From Serpula lacrymans var. lacrymans S7.9 (Eukaryota; Basidiomycota; Agaricomycetes; Boletales; Serpulaceae): a stretch of DNA of 58,785 bases. The translations under genes and the position numbers were made by a program. Location of the stretch: positions 1,809,074-1,867,858 of the forward strand of contig NW_006763294.1 of the NCBI RefSeq assembly GCF_000218685.1, given 5' to 3'. Shown in pieces: positions 10,276 through 20,466 of the stretch (positions are counted from its first letter, which is position 1; every line of letters starts with the position of its first letter). Below the pieces are notes generated by a model, which was given only the letters and a program-made list of their open reading frames with translations, made no database searches and was not told the origin of the DNA.

Positions 10276-12084
10276 ATGATGAGAACTGTTGTTCCACACA
10301 CAAAAACAAACTAACACACAATCCTCCCAGATTCCACAGAACTTGTTTATGGGCTTTGCCTCCTAGAACAGTGGGTGCTCTGGTTGTTCGTGGGATGGTA
10401 TGTATAAGGATCCTTCAAAGTAAAACCCTGAGATGTATGGGTGTGGGTTTTGAGGAGGAGGGATAGTTGGAATATAGAAAGATAGGGGCTTTGTGGCGAG
10501 TATAGACGAGCACTACCTTGCTAATTGTAGCACAAGGTAGGTTTGAGAACAACGAGGATGACGAGGTGACGAGGTTCCCAGTGATAGCAGGCTCCTGACG
10601 CACAAACTGTAGTGCTCAGAAGGACTCTAATCGAAAGGGATGACAATCACTTTCAAAAAGTGACGAGTGACAATGACAGCAGTTAACAGTGGTAGAAGTG
10701 GGAAGTTTTGTGACCACACTGGATCACAAGTAGTAGTGAGTAGTGAACTTGAGATTAGAGAAGAAGTCTGGATTTGAGTTCTTGTTCTTTTCACAAGGTA
10801 AAATACAGGGGTTTATATAGTAAAAGAAAAGTAGGCTATGCACAGTATAGCTGTGCAAAAAGAATGAGAAAGAACATGAAGGAAGGAATGTATGCTGACA
10901 AATCCTGCGTAGGTAGTACAGGATAAGATTGTCAAAAAAAGGAAAAGAAAGAGATAGAACAATGAATGCTGTGAGTAATGTCACAGGTTTGTACAGCCAT
11001 AAAGTAAAGTCCAATAGCAAAAAGAGAGCAGGAAAATCATAATGTCATGGGGAAGATGCAGTAAAAAAAGGGCAAGGCAAAACACTATCAGTATCAACAC
11101 AGTTCCTTTATTGTCAGTCAGGCATTCTAAAAAATATGTGTCCATAAAAATGATTCAAAAATCAAAAATAATCGCACTGTAAATGAATGTTCTGCTGAAG
11201 AAAAAGAAACTGGAGCCACCGGTCCACCACCTAGTCCAAATCCGACAGTTCCATGGCCTTACCAATGGACTGGTTGTGTTGGACCACCTGATCAAACGAG
11301 GGAGGGAGAGGAGTAGTTCCAATTTGGAACAAGTGAGTCCCAGGCAGGGTGTGGTAGGTGTAGCTGTAGCGAAGACAATGGACAAAAGATAAGTGTACCC
11401 AAGTGAATGGGACAGCGATGAACATGGGCAACGCAAGGGGATGAACCTTCTCCAGCTCAAAAACTACCCACCCACGCTCCAACCAGGCAAGACAAGCGAC
11501 CGATGTTTTGATAGTATATGATGGTAGATCGACGTCATAAAGATGGACCTGTTGCCCTATTTGAACCGGCCGCCGGGGCTTTGCTGATATCAGCAGTGGC
11601 ACGTGGTAGTTGACGGATCGGCGATGGAAGCGGATAGGAAGTGGTGACATCAGAAAGGGTGGGGGAGCAAAGAAGATGAGGAGGAGGAGGCTGGAGGTGA
11701 CGAGGAGGTGAACTAAAATGGGGATCCAGAAACGACCGTCGGGTGAGAATGAAAACAAGAGTAAGGGACCCATGGTGGGGCTAGGCAAAGGAAGGGAAGT
11801 GAAGGAAACAACAAAAGCGAGGGCGCAATGCAATGTGTAACCAGTGGCAACGCGAAAATTTGCTGAAATGCCGAAACACGGAAAGTACTGAATGGAAAAG
11901 CAAAGGTGAGCGCGACTGGATTGCCTAATAGAGGTGGTGCTGATCAGCCACAAGTTCGAAAAAGGCAAAATTAATTACTATTCCACGTGGCACTGTGCCT
12001 GTGTGGCGCAAAGGCAAGTCTTTTTGAATATTCGCTTCGTTATTGACACCTGTCCATGCTACCAATCAACTTTGGTGCATGACA
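10276..12084 (-). repeat. Repeat R1, arm 2 (minus orientation), longest copy
   Basis: Read from 12,084 leftwards it starts TGTCATGCACC and is about 1.8 kb long. The first kilobase is the inverted partner of 6826-7838 and the whole matches 47,293 down to about 45,690. A TATA-like CTATATAAACCCC lies near 10,815 on the minus strand, followed by a leader of some 500 bases with a short ORF (10,603-10,415). This layout suggests a long LTR plus 5' leader of a retrotransposon, or a non-autonomous element. No polymerase domain is visible. This copy retains the most CpG dinucleotides and is probably the youngest. Confidence 0.75.
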
Positions 12085-12092
12085 CCGGAAGT

Positions 12093-12192
12093 NNNNNNNN
12101 NNNNNNNNNNNNNNNNNNNNNNNNNNNNNNNNNNNNNNNNNNNNNNNNNNNNNNNNNNNNNNNNNNNNNNNNNNNNNNNNNNNNNNNNNNNN
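12093..12192. other. Assembly gap (100 N)
   Basis: Exactly 100 Ns, the conventional placeholder for a gap of unknown size. It lies eight bases beyond the outer end of R1 arm 2, as expected for an assembly broken at a repeat, and it truncates the alpha-kinase gene to its right. Confidence 0.99.
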
Positions 12193-12752
12193 TTTGTTTA
12201 CTCAGCCCTTGCCATTCCTCAGAATACACAAGACTCGCAGGCCGCTGTTTATCTTCTTGAGGAAAAGATCCAGGGACCTTTCATCAAGTATATTAACAAC
12301 AACAGTGCTTCCCCAAGGAAAGGCCTGTCGTCATCTCAGCTTGACATTGCCAATTTTCTTTGTTTTGCTCAACACACTCAGTTCACTCTCACGCAAGGCT
12401 TAGTGTTTCTATCGGACTTTCAAGGTATGTTTTTATATTCTGTTCTCAATGACGTTCTGAAATTGTTTGGTCTCATGTCTAGGTTGTGGTGATTTGTTAA
12501 CCAATCCTCAAGTTATGACCACAATGTAAGCCGCTATCCACACTCATTTTTTCGGAAGAAACGGCCCTAATGTATTATCCTAGAGATCATGCGGGCAATT
12601 TTGGTGAAGGGAATTGGACGTTGACCCTTGAGAATCTGCATACACTACATACTTGTAACAATTTCTGTGTATACTTCGGATTGAGTCTGTTATTGCAACC
12701 AGTGAGTCTTCTGATTGCTGTAATCATACTCTCTCATTATTCTCGCCCATAG
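12193..12752 (+). CDS. Alpha-type protein kinase domain, C-terminal part (partial)
   Basis: The open frame starts at the edge of the gap and reads through FLCFAQHTQFTLTQGL and FLSDFQG to 12,424. Intron 12,425-12,482 follows, then a short exon 12,483-12,525 (CGDLLTNPQVMTT), intron 12,526-12,583, then a last exon from 12,584 with GNFGEGNWTL and HTCNNFCVYFGL. The series SDFQG, LTNPQ, FGEGN, H.CN.FC..FGL is the C-terminal half of the atypical alpha-kinase domain family, which is expanded in mushrooms. The N-terminal kinase lobe is missing because of the gap. The final splice or stop (12,750-12,752) is uncertain. It could be intact in the genome or a decayed family member; the substrate is unknown. 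Confidence 0.72.
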
Positions 12753-14151
12753 AAATCTTGATTTCTTGAAGCTACCTGTTCCAGTTACATTTCTTGCAGT
12801 GAGTGTTCCGGTTGTCTTTCTTGATATGCATTGCCGTCCTTGCTATGTTCTTTTTGGTGGTCTGGATGTATATGTTCTTGATGTGTTTCTTATGGCACAT
12901 CTTGTTTCTTGAACGTCGCTGGCAGTCACGCTGGTTCCTATTTTTAATGTTATACAATTGCGTATCACTGGCAGAAATTCGCTCGTGTGATCCTCGATTG
13001 ATCAAATTTTATTTTAGGACTTAGCTAATTAACTATTGAAATAAATGTGGGCAAAATTCGAGAGCGGTGGTTAAAACAAAAAGTGGCCGACGCGCGGCAT
13101 GTTTTCAACCGTAACCAACCGGCCACAGTAACTGTCAGGAAAGCAAACAACTAACTACACTGGCATCGCGAGCACGAATAGCGCGTTAACGGGGTGCGAC
13201 AAGTAAATCTGAGCTAGAATCATTTACTCCTTGTTATCTGTAAACGGACAGAAACGCAGAAAGACGTCATTAGTGAAGAGCTAGAAGATTGGCACTCACC
13301 CAATTGTGAAGTTCAGCAAGATTGAGCGCTTTTATGAGTGGGACCGTGAAATCGAACGTACCTAATGTAGGCACAGCGTGCTAATGCCGCATGAACCATT
13401 GCCTATGCGTGCTGGAAGAGATAGCACACAGTAGTGCCATAAACGCGTTTAAATGCAGGTCAAAGATGCGCTGATAACGAGGCGGGCGATATTCGGAAGC
13501 AGGACAAGTCCTGGGCCAGTTAAAGTTATGAACACTATTATTCTTGAAAGTAAACCGGGTCGAGAGCAGTGCCATGGACAAGGAACTGAGCGCTTCATGT
13601 GGGATTGTTATAAGTGTGTTACTCACGGTGGTGGTACCCACTTGAACGTCTCCGCTATGTCTGCCCGTTTCCGTCATCCAACTAGGCGTCCAGGCAGCTT
13701 CCAGGCGTTGACTTTACTACATCCATGTGGTCCAGCGGTATAGAACATGGCTGAGCGAGCGAGGTAAGGCATGCATTGGCTGAGAGTCCGGAGGTAAACG
13801 GCATAACAAATGTCAGTGTGTTTACACACCAGTGAACGAAATGAGACCATATGGTCCTGAGACGGTCCAGGTCAAGAAGGAAGTTCTTCGTCGAAGGCCA
13901 TCCTGAGACATGAGCAAGGACATAAGTTGCTATCATTATACATTGCACCCAGGTCATTGTCCGTGCGCTGAGAAATAAACGTTTTTCCCTATCAATCTGC
14001 GTATTGGTCCGCTTATATAAGCAAGCAGCTTTATAACCATAGCTTGGTTCATTTTCTACTAGTTTGTCCCTTCGTCGTCTTGCTCGTCGTCCGAACCCTT
14101 TGGTAGGAAAGACATCCACAAAAAAATAAAACATAAAACACAAACACAAAA
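12753..14151. other. Intergenic region upstream of LCB2
   Basis: About 1.4 kb with only short overlapping ORFs on both strands (for example 13,453-13,743 plus and 13,682-14,158 minus). None has recognisable motifs or convincing splice partners. It probably holds the LCB2 promoter at its right end. Confidence 0.5.
14011..14022 (+). promoter_or_regulatory. Palindromic TATA-like element before LCB2
   Basis: The 12-base perfect palindrome GCTTATATAAGC lies about 130 bases upstream of the LCB2 start codon. Its position fits a TATA box with a 5' leader of about 100 bases. Only sequence and spacing support it. Confidence 0.4.
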
Positions 14152-16305
14152 ATGCCATCGCCCATGGCTCTCAATCCGCCGTCGCCGTCACCCTCGATAT
14201 TCAAGAAAAAGTCGCTGAGCTCGCTCCCATCCATGGCAACCGCAGCGTCTTACCTTTCCGCCGTATCAGAGGCAGATGCACGCGCTCGACACCACGAAGT
14301 CTCCCCGACATCGACCCCTGCGTTGTCCATGTCTTCCTCTGTCACATCCTCTTCAGAAGACACCGTTCTCCACGAGAACGATCTCGACGACAGCGGCCTT
14401 GCCTATCCCCTCACGCCCCCAACCTCTGAGCAGGTATTTACCACCGTTCATACAGAGTTCGGCCATTGCGCCAACGAAAGTTTCCGTTATGCCTCCCAAC
14501 ATACTCCCGAATCAACGCTTGAAACACACTACGAGGACCCGCCCTATTATATTTTCATTACCACATATATGAGCTACCTCATGCTCCTCTGTCTCGGACA
14601 CATCCGTGACTTCTTTGGTAAACGTTTCCAACCACGATACTTCAAACATCTTATGCCCTACGATGTGAGTTGCGTTTATCTGGAGTAGCCCAATAAATAA
14701 GATTAGCTGAAACGCACATTTTCTGCTTCCTACGTAGGGTTATGCGCCCTTAAATTCTGACTTCGATTCCTTCTATACCAGACGGCTCAAACGCCGAATG
14801 GACGAGTGTTTCTTCCAGCCCGTCACTGGCGTTGCCGGTCGCACAATTGCCATCCTAGACCGCTACTCTCTTGATTTTAATGAATCGTACTTATACAGTG
14901 GTTCCAAGACCCGTGCCCTCAACATTTCATCATATAATTATCTCGGATTCGCACAAGCCCGTGGAGGCTGTGCTGATGCGGTGGAAGAGTCTCTCCGGCG
15001 GTACGGTGTTTCTACATGCGGAACGCGCCTCGAGAGTGGGACGAGCGAGCTTCACGTTATCGGCGAGGCACTGGTGGCTAGATTCATCGGCATGGAGGAT
15101 TCATTGATCAGCTCCATGGGATTCGCGACCAACTCTACCTTCATTCCTGCACTCGTTGGCAAAGGCTGTCTCGTCATTTCTGACGAACTTAACCACGCTT
15201 CGATCCGAGTAGGAGTACGCTTGAGTGGAGCACAGGTCCGGATGTTCAAGCACAATGATATGGAAGCTTTGGAATCACTGCTACGAGAGGTTATCAGTCA
15301 AGGCCAGCCCAAGACTCACCGACCCTGGAAGAAGATTTTGCTCATCGTAGAAGGCCTGTACAGTATGGAAGGTACACTCGTTAATTTGCCTGCAATCATT
15401 GAGCTGAAGAAGAAGTACAAGGTCAGAACTCATCCCTCACCTCTATACCTCATTTAATTTAACATTGACATACTTCACAGTTTTACCTCTTCGTCGACGA
15501 GGCTCACTCTATTGGTGCCTTAGGCCCGCACGGCCGTGGGATTACCGACTACTTTAACATCAACCCACGTTCGGTCGATATCCTCATGGGTACTTTCACC
15601 AAGTCATTTGGTGCAGCTGGTGGTTACATCGCTGGTCCTAAAGTCCTTATTGATGCTCTTCGCGTACGAGGCCACTCTGGCGCGTATGCAGAAGCTATGA
15701 CTCCTTCGGTCCTGACCCAAGTTATCGCCAGTATGGCTAGCATCATGGGTGTTGCCCCTCCTCCACCTTCCACCAAAAGCGCGTTGACACTCTCGCCTTC
15801 TTCCTCGACGGCCACCCTCAGAGCTTCCGACTCGGAGGAACATCCCGGTCTCGCCCCTGCCTCTGCTCTCCCGTCATGGCTGTCACTTCCCCTTGCTCTT
15901 CGCGATGGTTCTGAGGGCCACTCACGCCTGCGTCGCCTTGCCTTCAACTCTCGTTATCTCCATTGTGGCCTGAAAAAGCTTGGGTTCATCACTTACGGTC
16001 ACCCCAATTCTCCCATTGTCCCTCTCCTCGTCTTCAACCCTGGTAAGATGCCCGTCTTTGCAAGGCTCATGCGCACACGACAAACGCCCATCGTTGTGGT
16101 CGTCGTCGCCTACCCGGCAACTCCTCTCGTGACAAGTCGAGTGCGATTCTGCGTGAGCGCTTCGCATACCAAAGAAGATATCGATGTGATATTGAGAGCG
16201 TGTGATGAGTTTGGAGATTTGCTCGACTTGAAACATGCATCTGGAGAGAGATGGCCATTGGAGGAAATTATGAAGAGAAGCGTGGAGCTGGTGAATATGC
16301 CATAG
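14152..16305 (+). CDS. LCB2: Serine palmitoyltransferase subunit 2 (LCB2)
   Basis: Exons 14152-14664, 14738-15421 and 15481-16305 give 673 residues. The enzyme condenses serine with palmitoyl-CoA, the first step of sphingolipid synthesis, on the ER membrane as a heterodimer with LCB1. A Ser/Pro-rich N-terminal stretch (about residues 1-100) is followed by a hydrophobic segment near 130-150 (YIFITTYMSYLMLLCLGHI). The alpha-oxoamine synthase core then shows SSYNYLGF, GTRLESGTSELH, LVISDELNHASIR, FVDEAHSIGALG and the PLP-lysine motif GTFTKSFGAAGGY (Lys about 440), the hallmark of the catalytic subunit. A low-complexity insert (PPPPSTKSALTLSPSSSTAT) lies between core and C-terminal domain, as in other fungal LCB2 proteins. 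Both introns are phase 0. The first ATG is used; in-frame ATGs follow closely, so the exact start is not certain. Confidence 0.95.
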
Positions 16306-16931
16306 AGGGTAACTGGGCGTTCGGGGAGGGATTTGGAGATGTGAGATGTAATGGAAAGTGGAGAAATGAAGAATATATTATAGCGCGCTGCGTTTTGAGT
16401 ACTGCAGTGCATTCATATACCTACTTACAGATTCGAAATGCGTTTGCATGTTGGGCTTTTTCAGACTTTGGGAGGACGGGCTGTCTTTCTTTCTATAGAT
16501 TTAGGTAGTTTTCTTCGCCTTGTTTGCACGAACAAGGCAGGACTTATACATTCGTTTGCACATAATTTAATGTCCTTGTTATTGTGGATTTGTCTGCCTT
16601 GATTCTTGTGGTATGCGAGTGTTAGCTTTCGACCTTGGATGTGACGGTGAAGATGCGAAATGCCCAGACTGGCGTTATCTCTGAGTGCAGGCAGTGGGTC
16701 TGAAGATAACAAATTGAGTGGCTTTTGATCATGCGACGTGATCGCATATGGGTTGCTTCAGTGTGTTTCCAGACAGCGCTGAGATCCGGACACAACGTTT
16801 ATCAGTGATAATACCCACAGGCCATTGTAACCTTTCCCTTTCCTTCATCTCCAACATCTGTGTTGATACCTAACTTGAAAAGGATACAAGCACCAGTGAA
16901 GGACGTAATCGTGAATTGCTAGCCAGCCACA
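16306..16931. other. Intergenic region between LCB2 and dipeptidase gene
   Basis: About 0.6 kb between two tandem plus-strand genes. It should contain the LCB2 3' end and the downstream promoter. No further gene or clear element is seen. Confidence 0.6.
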
Positions 16932-19338
16932 ATGCCATCTCCCGCGAAATTTACAGAGTTTATCGATGCGAATGCCGATAAGTTTATTCAGAGACTTGCA
17001 GATGCGGTTGCGATCCCAAGGTGAGTTTACAATAGACCTCGTTTCAGAAAGTCAGACGAGGTCAGCAGTACCGCACCGCTGCAATGGATCGTGATCCTAT
17101 GAGCAGGAGGAGTCTCTTATCCTAATCATCCTCCTAAATATCTCGTTCGGCGATTATCTCCAAACGATCTCCTTTATTCTTTCATCATAAGATATACTGA
17201 TCACCCTCCCCGTTTGTCCCTGCAGTGTCAGCAGTGACGCTTCCCGTCGCCCCGATGTCATTAAAATGGCACACTACCTGGATGGCGAGCTCAAGCTTCT
17301 CGGTGTCGAAACCAAGCTTGTAGACCTTGGAACACATTTCATGCAAGAGCAGACCCTTCAACTTCCTCCCGCCATTCTAGGAAGGCTCGGGAGCGACCCT
17401 AAGAAGAAGACGATATTGGTATACGGGCACTTCGATGTTCAGCCTGTGAGTACAAACATTATGTGTTAGGTTATTTGGGGAATCCAGACGCTGGAAACGT
17501 ACCTCCCTCCGATCGCTATTATAGACCGCCTATGCGATCTAAACTTGCTACGATGGGTCCATGCTCTTGAGTTATTTTATCGCGAAAATACAGCCCTTGT
17601 CTTTGCTTTTATAACATCGATCAACAACTGACATTGCTTTATTTTCAGGCCTCTATCTCTGATGGCTGGAACACTGATCCGTTCAAACTCGTGATTGATG
17701 AAGCCACAGGCCGCCTTTACGGTCGTGGATCCACGGATGATAAGGGACCCGTGCTGGGCTGGCTCAACGTGATCGAGGCACACAAAAGCCTCGGACTCGA
17801 AATGCCCGTCAATTTGCGATTCTGTTTCGAAGGCATGGAAGAGACCGGCAGCGAAGGCCTCGATGACCTCATCAAAGAAGAGGTGAAGAAGGGCAAAGAT
17901 GGCTATTTTGACGGCGTGGACTGCGTTTGCATCGTGCGTATTCTATTTTCTCATGCTTTCAAACCGTCATATGCTAAGTTGTTTTATTTCGGGCATTGTT
18001 GACTTGATTCATATTTGTATTTTATGTGACGTAGTCCGACAACTACTGGCTTAACACGCGGACCCCCGTACTTACTTATGGACTTCGTGGTTTGACCTAT
18101 ATCATGGTTACTGTCAGCGGACCCGCCCAGGACCTTCACTCTGGAGCGTATGGACGTGCAGTACACGAGCCTATGACAGACCTCGTGAAACTGATGAGCG
18201 GACTCGTGAGGAGCGATGGGAAAATATTAATCCCTGGCGTCGACGAGATGGTAGAGCCTGCTGACGAAGAAGAAATGTGAGTACTTCTTTGAGCCCTACT
18301 CCTGGAACTTCTCAAGTCTAATGGCTGAAACCGACAAAAACTCTATTCTTGTTTAATACGAATGGTTAAATTCGGATCTGGATTTACTTGTGAATATGGA
18401 TGGATCCAGAAAAATGTACAACTCCATGGATTACACGATAGATGACATTGAAGTCTCAGCAGGGGCACCGGTATGTATACATATCTCTGGAGAAAAGGGG
18501 TATATTCTGAAGATCGACTCATTCGATGATAGGTCGCATTATCTTCGGACAAAGCTACTGTTCTCATGGGACGCATGCGCTACCCCTCGCTTTCCTTGCA
18601 TGGTATCGAAGGCGCGTTCTCTGGTGTTGGTGGAAAGACCGTCATTCCCGCGAAAGTAACAGGAAAGTTCAGCATTCGGTAATGCCACTCTTGTTCGTTG
18701 AGAGGGAGAAAAGAAAACTGACACGACGCTCGCATGTGATGATCCATAGTCTCGTTCCTCCACAGACACCTGAGAAGGTCAACCCGCTCATTTTCTCGTT
18801 CTTGGAGTCAGAATTCGCAAAACTGAACAGCAAGAACAAGCTGGTTGTGGAGAGTGGTCACGGTGGCAAACCATGGGTTGCTGATTTCAAGCACTGGAAT
18901 TACGAGGCAGCCATCAAAGCAACTGAGGTGCGTATCCGTGGACTTAGGCCTGTTCCCGAGCTTCTGAGTGAGCTAATTGGGATTGGGGTAATTGACAGGC
19001 GGTGTACAAGAAGACACCCGACCTTACACGTGAGGGCGGTTCGATTCCTGTGACACTGACATTTGCCGAAAGTTTGGGAGTAAACGTTTTGTTGTTGCCT
19101 ATGGGAAGGGGAGATGACGGTGCACAGTAAGCCAAGCCATAACCTTACTCTTGTGAACGCGTACTGAATTAGTATATGTTAGCTCGACTAATGAGAAATT
19201 GGATCGGTCTAACTTCATTGAAGGGGTGCGTTTTCCTTGAAATTCGAATCCGAAGCATACATTATTAACTGCTGATTCATTCTGTAGACCAAGCTGTTGG
19301 GCACGTACTTGTATGAGGTAGCGGCGATCGCGGCATGA
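16932..19338 (+). CDS. DUG1: Cys-Gly metallodipeptidase, M20 family (DUG1/CNDP2 type)
   Basis: Ten exons (16932-17020, 17226-17445, 17649-17933, 18035-18276, 18410-18470, 18533-18678, 18750-18927, 18999-19126, 19183-19225, 19288-19338) give 480 residues, the usual length for this family. These cytosolic dizinc peptidases cleave Cys-Gly and other dipeptides in glutathione turnover. Zinc and catalytic motifs are in order: YGHFDVQP (about 96-103), [10 protein letters not shown] (bridging Asp about 133), GMEETGSEG (general base and ligand Glu about 167-168) and GRGDDGAHSTNE with the last His ligand. The first three introns are unusually long for this window (205, 203 and 101 bases). All exon phases join without a break. 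It is convergent with the SUZ-domain gene, 302 bases apart. Confidence 0.94.
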
Positions 19339-19640
19339 AGAATAAAGGCAGCATTATATATGTCAAGTAGGGAAGCAATGTAAGAAATAAGAACTGTGTT
19401 GGGGGCTGTATAAAATGAATTCTACCTATCATCGACATTACCTTCAAGTTGTTCGTATGATCATGGAAGCCATCTTACTCAAACATTTGAATCATCTAAA
19501 GGTTAATTTCTTCAAGCCAAATCCCGGGTATGAAGTACACAAACAACCTGAACCTACGAAGATGAACGTCAAAACTTACAAGGGGTTATCATTAAAATGA
19601 TTCCACAAAGATACAAAAGAATGTTAGGCCGAGGATATTT

Positions 19641-20466
19641 TCATCCAAGGGCCGCAAATGTCGATTCAGGTTTCTTACCACTCCTTCTGCCACCGAAGCC
19701 CTTGGCAGAGGTGATTTTGTCGGCCACATTAGACGAATCTGCGTCAGAAGGCCCAAGAGGGTTGCGCACAACAGTGATTGACGTTTCTTTCTCAGCTTTA
19801 CTCCCGTTCCTCTTAGCTTTCCCATCATCCAAATGCTCCGACCCATCGAAGTCAGCAACGATTCCTCCATCGCCAGCCTGAGTACTTCCACCGAATATGC
19901 GATCTCGTGCCGCTTTGTATTGTGCCTCTCGTTCTGCGAGAGTGTGGCGAGATGAGTATGAATCTTGAGAAGAATTGGATGTAATAGAAGAGCCTGATAC
20001 AGGCGACGGGCGCTTTAGAATTCGCATGGGTGATTGAAATACTGATAGTGGGGGCGATACCAGCGGTTGACCAGTGCTCGAGGGTGAGATAATGAGGTCT
20101 GGCATAGGTTCATTCTTATTTCTGGTCCAGATTTAAAAATTCTCGTTGAGTAAAGAGCGAGAAAAAACAAAGTCTGACCCTAAAGGGGGTCCTGTGATGG
20201 GTGGGTTGATGGCATACAGAAAACTTACGCATCATCCCAAACCTTGGAATTTTCAGGTTCGTCGTCGTCGTCATCGTTATCCCAGTCATCCGGAACGTGC
20301 TGGGTGGGCACTTTGCGCCGTGATATATACGTAGCAGAACTCTGTGGATCTGAGAATGTCTGATGAAAGCACTAATCAGAAATAATTGAGGCTATTTTGT
20401 AAGATGTCAGCATACTGGATGATCCCATGAGTCTGCAGATGTGCTTGCGCTGCCGATGGCTGCCAT
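19641..20466 (-). CDS. SUZ-domain protein (SUZRD1-like)
   Basis: Exons on the minus strand, 20466-20416, 20359-20229 and 20121-19641, give 220 residues. The start (MAAIGSASTSADSWDHP) leads to VPDDWDNDDDDD, a SUZRD1-like Trp-Asp/acidic stretch. A SUZ-type RNA-binding core follows (EREAQYKAARDRIFG, about residue 120), and a basic Gly-rich end (GFGGRRSGKKPESTFAALG) resembles a SUZ-C tail. Most of the protein is low complexity (Ser, Pro, acidic), so it is likely disordered. SUZ proteins bind RNA; a more specific role cannot be read. The first exon is short (17 codons) and is the least certain part. Confidence 0.8.

Noticed and set aside
11231..11968. 245-codon open frame on the minus strand inside R1 arm 2
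   Set aside because: The other R1 copies do not keep this frame and it has no recognisable domain; composition follows the repeat, so I treat it as repeat DNA and not as a gene.
13453..13743. 96-codon ORF upstream of LCB2
   Set aside because: No family features, overlapped by equally long antisense frames.
19032..19053. GGTTCGATTCC, resembling a tRNA T-loop (B box)
   Set aside because: It lies within a coding exon of the dipeptidase (GGSIPVT) and no tRNA cloverleaf or A box precedes it.
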